Below, one piece after another: positions 31,726 to 34,162 of a stretch of 34,162 bases of DNA. The notes under the pieces were generated by a model. The model was not told the origin of the DNA. It ran no database searches and saw only the letters and a program-made list of their open reading frames with translations. The stretch is from CAZAOA01 sp964486765 (GTDB lineage: Bacteria > Patescibacteriota > UBA1384 > XYA2-FULL-43-10). The stretch is taken from positions 1 to 34,162 of the forward strand of contig CAZAOA010000011.1 of assembly GCA_964486765.1 (NCBI GenBank), given 5' to 3'. The translations under genes and the position numbers were made by a program. How positions within the stretch are numbered: the stretch's first letter is position 1; each line of letters starts with the position of its first letter.

Positions 31726-31827
31726 CACCCCTAGATTTCCTACACAGAAAGAAACACAGATCAATCTAATAAGCTACATTTGTTAAATAATCAGTGTCTA
31801 TTCTGTGGAATATATCTGTGGGTGTTA
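31723..31827. repeat. Dispersed inverted-repeat element, copy F (complete, between convergent htrA and prmC)
   Basis: The element is 105 bp. It begins TAACACCCCTAGATTTCC (31723-31740) and ends GGAATATATCTGTGGGTGTTA (split at 31807-31827). Inner arms CACAGAAAGAAACACAGAT and AATCAGTGTCTATTCTGTG pair as well. The first TAA is the htrA stop; the last TTA is, on the - strand, the prmC stop TAA. It aligns with copy A (2696-2797). A transcript from either side would fold into one long hairpin. Confidence 0.85.
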
Positions 31828-32676
31828 GGTCTCAATTTTAATTATACGTTCTATACTTTGAAGATCTTTTATAGCAGAAATATTTGCTTGTGGAAATCTC
31901 TTTTTTGCATATGCTATTACTTTTTTAGATTGATTAAACCCGATCTCCATCAAAATCGTTCCCTCATTATTAACCCTATCTTTTGCCTGATCTAGGAATT
32001 TATAAATTATATTTAGTCCGTCTTCTCCACCATCAAGAGAGACGCCGGGATCTGGCAGATTTTTGACATTACTGCTTGGAACGTATGGAAGGTTGGTGAT
32101 AACTAGATCAAATTTCTTTGGCAATCTTTTATTTGAAAATAGATTTGAATTAAAGAATCGAATCTTTTTATTAACTTTGTGCAGTTTTGCATTTTTTCTG
32201 GCTACAGCTAAAGCCTTTTTTGAGATATCTACCCCATAACTTATAGCTGATAAATTGTAATTGGAGGCTTTTAAAATAGAGATTATAATTGCACCAGATC
32301 CTGTTCCGATATCAATTATCGAAAAATTCTTATCTCTTCGTTTCCTGTTTTTAATTACATCTAGCGCTTCATCAACCAGATGCTCTGTTTCCGGTCGTGG
32401 AATCAGCACATTTTTATTCAGATAAAACTCAAGTCCATAAAATTCTTTTTCATGGACAATGTAGGCGACCGGAATTCCTTTTTTTCTTTTTCTAATGTAT
32501 CTTCTAAATCTTGAGTACTCTGAATTTGTTATCGGATGGTTTTGATGTTTAATCAGCCAGGTGTCTGTAACATCGAGCGCATGTTTAAGTAAAACTCGTG
32601 CATCAAGATTTGATGTTGAAATACCAGCATCCAAAAGTTCATAGGATGCATTTGAAATTAGATCTTTTATCGTCAT
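31825..32676 (-). CDS. prmC: Peptide chain release factor N5-glutamine methyltransferase
   Basis: PrmC methylates the Gln of the GGQ motif in release factors. The 283-aa protein has the helical N-terminal domain (about 1-75), the SAM-binding motif IIDIGTGSGAIIISIL and VITNLPYVPSS. The last motif is usually NPPY, so the first Pro is Leu here; Asn and Tyr that bind the glutamine are kept. Its ATG overlaps the prfA stop by one base (TAATG), a translational coupling seen in many bacteria. Its stop codon lies in the end of repeat copy F. Confidence 0.95.
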   Translation of the reverse strand: MTIKDLISNASYELLDAGISTSNLDARVLLKHALDVTDTWLIKHQNHPITNSEYSRFRRYIRKRKKGIPVAYIVHEKEFYGLEFYLNKNVLIPRPETEHLVDEALDVIKNRKRRDKNFSIIDIGTGSGAIIISILKASNYNLSAISYGVDISKKALAVARKNAKLHKVNKKIRFFNSNLFSNKRLPKKFDLVITNLPYVPSSNVKNLPDPGVSLDGGEDGLNIIYKFLDQAKDRVNNEGTILMEIGFNQSKKVIAYAKKRFPQANISAIKDLQSIERIIKIET

Positions 32677-33737
32677 TAGTCCTTACTTAACTGCCTAGCT
32701 CTATCCTCATCGATAAGAGAATTTATGATGTCGTTGAAGTTTCCTTCCATAATGTTCAAGATACCGTGCCATGATTTTGCAATTCTGTGATCGGTGACTC
32801 GGTCTTGAGGGAAGTTGTAAGTTCGAATCTTTTCAGATCTATCACCTGATCCGATTTGTGTATTTCTGGCATCGCCTCTTTCAATTTTTAGTCTTTCTTC
32901 TTCAGCAACTAGAAGGCGAGATCGCAAAATATTTAAGGCTTTAGTCTTATTTTTAAGCTGACTTTTTTCATCTTGGCAAGTTACAATTATACCGGTTGGA
33001 GTATGGGTGATTCGAACCGCCGAATCTGTAGTATTTACACTCTGACCTCCAGGACCACTGGATCTGAAAACATCTACACGAATTTCTTCAGGCTTTATCT
33101 CTATATCGGCCTCTTTCGCTTCAGGTAAAACGGCGACGGTTATGGTCGAAGTATGGACTCTTCCGGATTTTTCAGTTTCAGGGATTCTTTGAACCCTATG
33201 AACTCCACTTTCGTATTTCATTTTCGCATATACTCTTTGACCTTTCATTTCAAAGGCTGCATACTTCAAGCCATTTATTCCGGTAGTTTGAGAAGTAAGC
33301 ATAGTGGTATTCCAGTTTTGTTTTTCAGCAAAGTGCAAATATGCTCGAAGCATTTCAGATGAGAAAAGTTCAGATTCCTCTCCGCCAGCTGCCGGTCGAA
33401 TCTCAATTATTACATTTTTGCTATCGTTAGGGTCGGATGAAATAAGAACAACTTCGAGTTCTTTTTCTAACTTTGCTTTTTCTTTTTTTAGATCAACAAT
33501 CTCCGATGAGGCAATTTCTGATAATTCTGTGTCATTGTCCGCTATCAGACTTTCATTCTCTAATATATTGTTTTCAATGCTAACAAGGCGTTTAACCTTT
33601 AAAGCGGTCTCTTCAATCTCGGATTTTTCTTGAGCGATTTCACCTAGCTTTGTTGGGTTTGACATCAAAACAGGATCAGAGAGTTTCTGATCAAGCTTAA
33701 TGTATCTATCTAGAATTTGTTGGTATTTTGGATTCAT
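32676..33737 (-). CDS. prfA: Peptide chain release factor 1
   Basis: RF1 ends translation at UAA and UAG. The 353-aa protein is full length. It has the codon-recognition motif as P186-E-T188 (PAT/PVT in most RF1) in RIPETEKSGRVHTS, and the catalytic GGQ at 230-232 in SSGPGGQSVNTTDSAVRITH. The N-terminal helical domain (1-100) is typical. It is followed by prmC, whose product would methylate Q232. It lies about 200 bases downstream of rpmE. UGA stops elsewhere in the window (ruvX, mreC, the kinase-like gene) imply that RF2 exists elsewhere in the genome. Confidence 0.97.
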   Translation of the reverse strand: MNPKYQQILDRYIKLDQKLSDPVLMSNPTKLGEIAQEKSEIEETALKVKRLVSIENNILENESLIADNDTELSEIASSEIVDLKKEKAKLEKELEVVLISSDPNDSKNVIIEIRPAAGGEESELFSSEMLRAYLHFAEKQNWNTTMLTSQTTGINGLKYAAFEMKGQRVYAKMKYESGVHRVQRIPETEKSGRVHTSTITVAVLPEAKEADIEIKPEEIRVDVFRSSGPGGQSVNTTDSAVRITHTPTGIIVTCQDEKSQLKNKTKALNILRSRLLVAEEERLKIERGDARNTQIGSGDRSEKIRTYNFPQDRVTDHRIAKSWHGILNIMEGNFNDIINSLIDEDRARQLSKD

Positions 33738-33763
33738 GATTTCGTTCGTTATAATTTTTTCTT

Positions 33764-33818
33764 GCTACCCTCCCCCCGCCTACAGAAGCTATCGCTTCAG
33801 CGATTGCGGGCAGGTAGC
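33764..33818. repeat. Large REP-like hairpin in the prfA leader
   Basis: GCTACC (33764-33769) pairs with GGTAGC (33813-33818). Inside, CCGC pairs with GCGG, and GAAGC-TATC-GCTTC (33785-33798) forms the tip. It lies between the likely - strand promoter and prfA, so it would be in the 5' untranslated RNA. It resembles the GC-rich units at 28482-28598. Confidence 0.65.
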
Positions 33819-33863
33819 CAACCTGTCGCAGACGACCCGGGTACGAAAAAATCAAAACTTCAC

Positions 33864-33891
33864 TCTATAGCTATTTATGAATTATTGTAAA
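33864..33891 (-). promoter_or_regulatory. Promoter candidate for prfA-prmC
   Basis: On the - strand TTTACA (33891-33886), a 16-base spacer and TATAGA (33869-33864). It lies just after the rpmE terminator and would give a leader of about 120 bases containing the REP-like hairpin. Confidence 0.45.
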
Positions 33892-33915
33892 TAAAAAACC
33901 AGCATAGGGCTAGTT
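33891..33915 (-). terminator. Intrinsic terminator after rpmE
   Basis: On the - strand AACTAGC (33915-33909) pairs with GCTGGTT (33903-33897), one G-T wobble, around a 5-base loop, and is followed by TTTTTTAT. It separates rpmE from prfA. Confidence 0.8.
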
Positions 33916-33935
33916 TAATTATAGCTTAAAACAAG

Positions 33936-34162
33936 TTATTTTTCTTTATTGTTAGTTTTTATTGATTTAAGATCAACTTTAACTTTTTCTTCAAGATCTT
34001 TTTCTGTGTCTTTTTTATGTGAAGTTTCTGTGGGTGTAGTTTTGCTATGTTTTTTTGCAGCTTCCATTCTTGCTTTAAATTTATCAACTCTTCCGGCGGT
34101 ATCGACAAGTTTTTCTTTTCCAGTATAAAATGGATGACAGTTAGAGCATATTTCAACACTGA
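33936..34162 (-). CDS. rpmE: Ribosomal protein bL31, partial, with long C-terminal tail
   Basis: The gene runs off the right edge, so the start is missing; 74 codons and the TAA stop are visible. The readable part starts VEICSNCHPFYTGKEKLVD, then TAGRVDKFKARM, the conserved C-terminal half of bL31 with the last two zinc Cys (CSNC). Normal bL31 ends soon after this; here another 40 or so residues follow, Lys/Glu/Asp-rich, including TETSHKKDTEKD encoded by the dispersed repeat. rpmE-prfA-prmC is a common gene order. Confidence 0.9.
   Translation of the reverse strand, partial: SVEICSNCHPFYTGKEKLVDTAGRVDKFKARMEAAKKHSKTTPTETSHKKDTEKDLEEKVKVDLKSIKTNNKEK
33995..34038 (-). repeat. Dispersed repeat, copy inside the rpmE reading frame
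   Basis: On the - strand the sequence reads ACTACACCCACAG, AAACTTCACA, TAAAAAAGACACAGAAAAAG. It shares ACAGAAACTTCACA with copies at 7705 and 13883 and GACACAGAA with secA, and its ACACCCACAG start matches copy A. It encodes TETSHKKDTEKD, in the same frame as in secA. Confidence 0.7.

Noticed and set aside
2696..31827. CRISPR array
   Set aside because: The repeats are single, far apart, degenerate and palindromic, without regular spacers or cas genes.
33304..33633. 109-codon + strand frame inside prfA
   Set aside because: It is antisense to the conserved RF1 core and Ser/Phe-rich, as expected for a shadow frame.
33959..34159. A - strand frame giving a Lys-rich 66-aa protein at the right edge
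   Set aside because: It is out of frame with rpmE; the overlapping frame contains the bL31 sequence with CSNCHPFYTG and is the real gene.

Overview
The window is an AT-rich bacterial chromosome segment, almost entirely coding and mostly on the + strand, with one short convergent block (prmC, prfA, rpmE) on the - strand at the right end. The gene set is housekeeping. Several features point to a Patescibacteria/CPR-type genome known from metagenomes: coiled-coil M23 peptidase with rearranged domain order, LemA next to small Tic20/DUF4870-like membrane proteins, an atypical lysyl-tRNA synthetase, GC-rich REP-like hairpins between genes, and two 10-N scaffold gaps. The lineage is inferred; no rRNA or other marker settles it. 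TGA is used as a normal stop codon, so the recoded CPR lineages (Gracilibacteria, Absconditabacteria) are unlikely.

Layout. 1-6.1 kb is an envelope cluster: ruvX, mltG, mreB, mreC, mreD and the elongation transpeptidase mrdA (PBP2). 6.2-7.1 kb holds an unusual overlapping pair, a small acidic protein and a PI3/PI4-kinase-like/HipA-like protein. 7.2-11.2 kb is transcription and translation: greA and lysS (each interrupted by an N gap with stops beside it), serS and a ribosome hibernation factor. 11.4-14.1 kb is secA. 14.3-18.8 kb is gpmI-ftsE-ftsX and an EnvC-like M23 peptidase, presumably one operon in which FtsEX controls the murein hydrolase. 18.8-23.4 kb has the CtpA-type protease, a large one-pass membrane protein with a pseudopilin-like C-terminus, lemA and two small membrane proteins. 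23.5-25.5 kb is ligA, followed by the only long gene-free stretch (25491-25893), which contains a GC-rich, hairpin-dense candidate non-coding RNA on the - strand with its own terminator. 25.9-31.7 kb carries gatC-gatA, a membrane cyclophilin, a HEPN-like protein, gatB and an HtrA protease. The right end is rpmE(partial)-prfA-prmC on the - strand.

The most notable result is a family of roughly 100-bp inverted-repeat elements (TAACACCC...GGGTGTTA ends) lying between genes. Half-copies of this element also sit in frame inside two unrelated proteins, the SecA C-terminal linker and the ribosomal protein L31 tail, where both encode TETSH-x2-DTE-x-D. This recalls the Rickettsia palindromic elements. 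Other points of interest are a circularly permuted M23 peptidase domain, a shared structured 5' leader before the hibernation factor and gpmI whose stem abuts the Shine-Dalgarno, the kinase cassette, and the candidate ncRNA.
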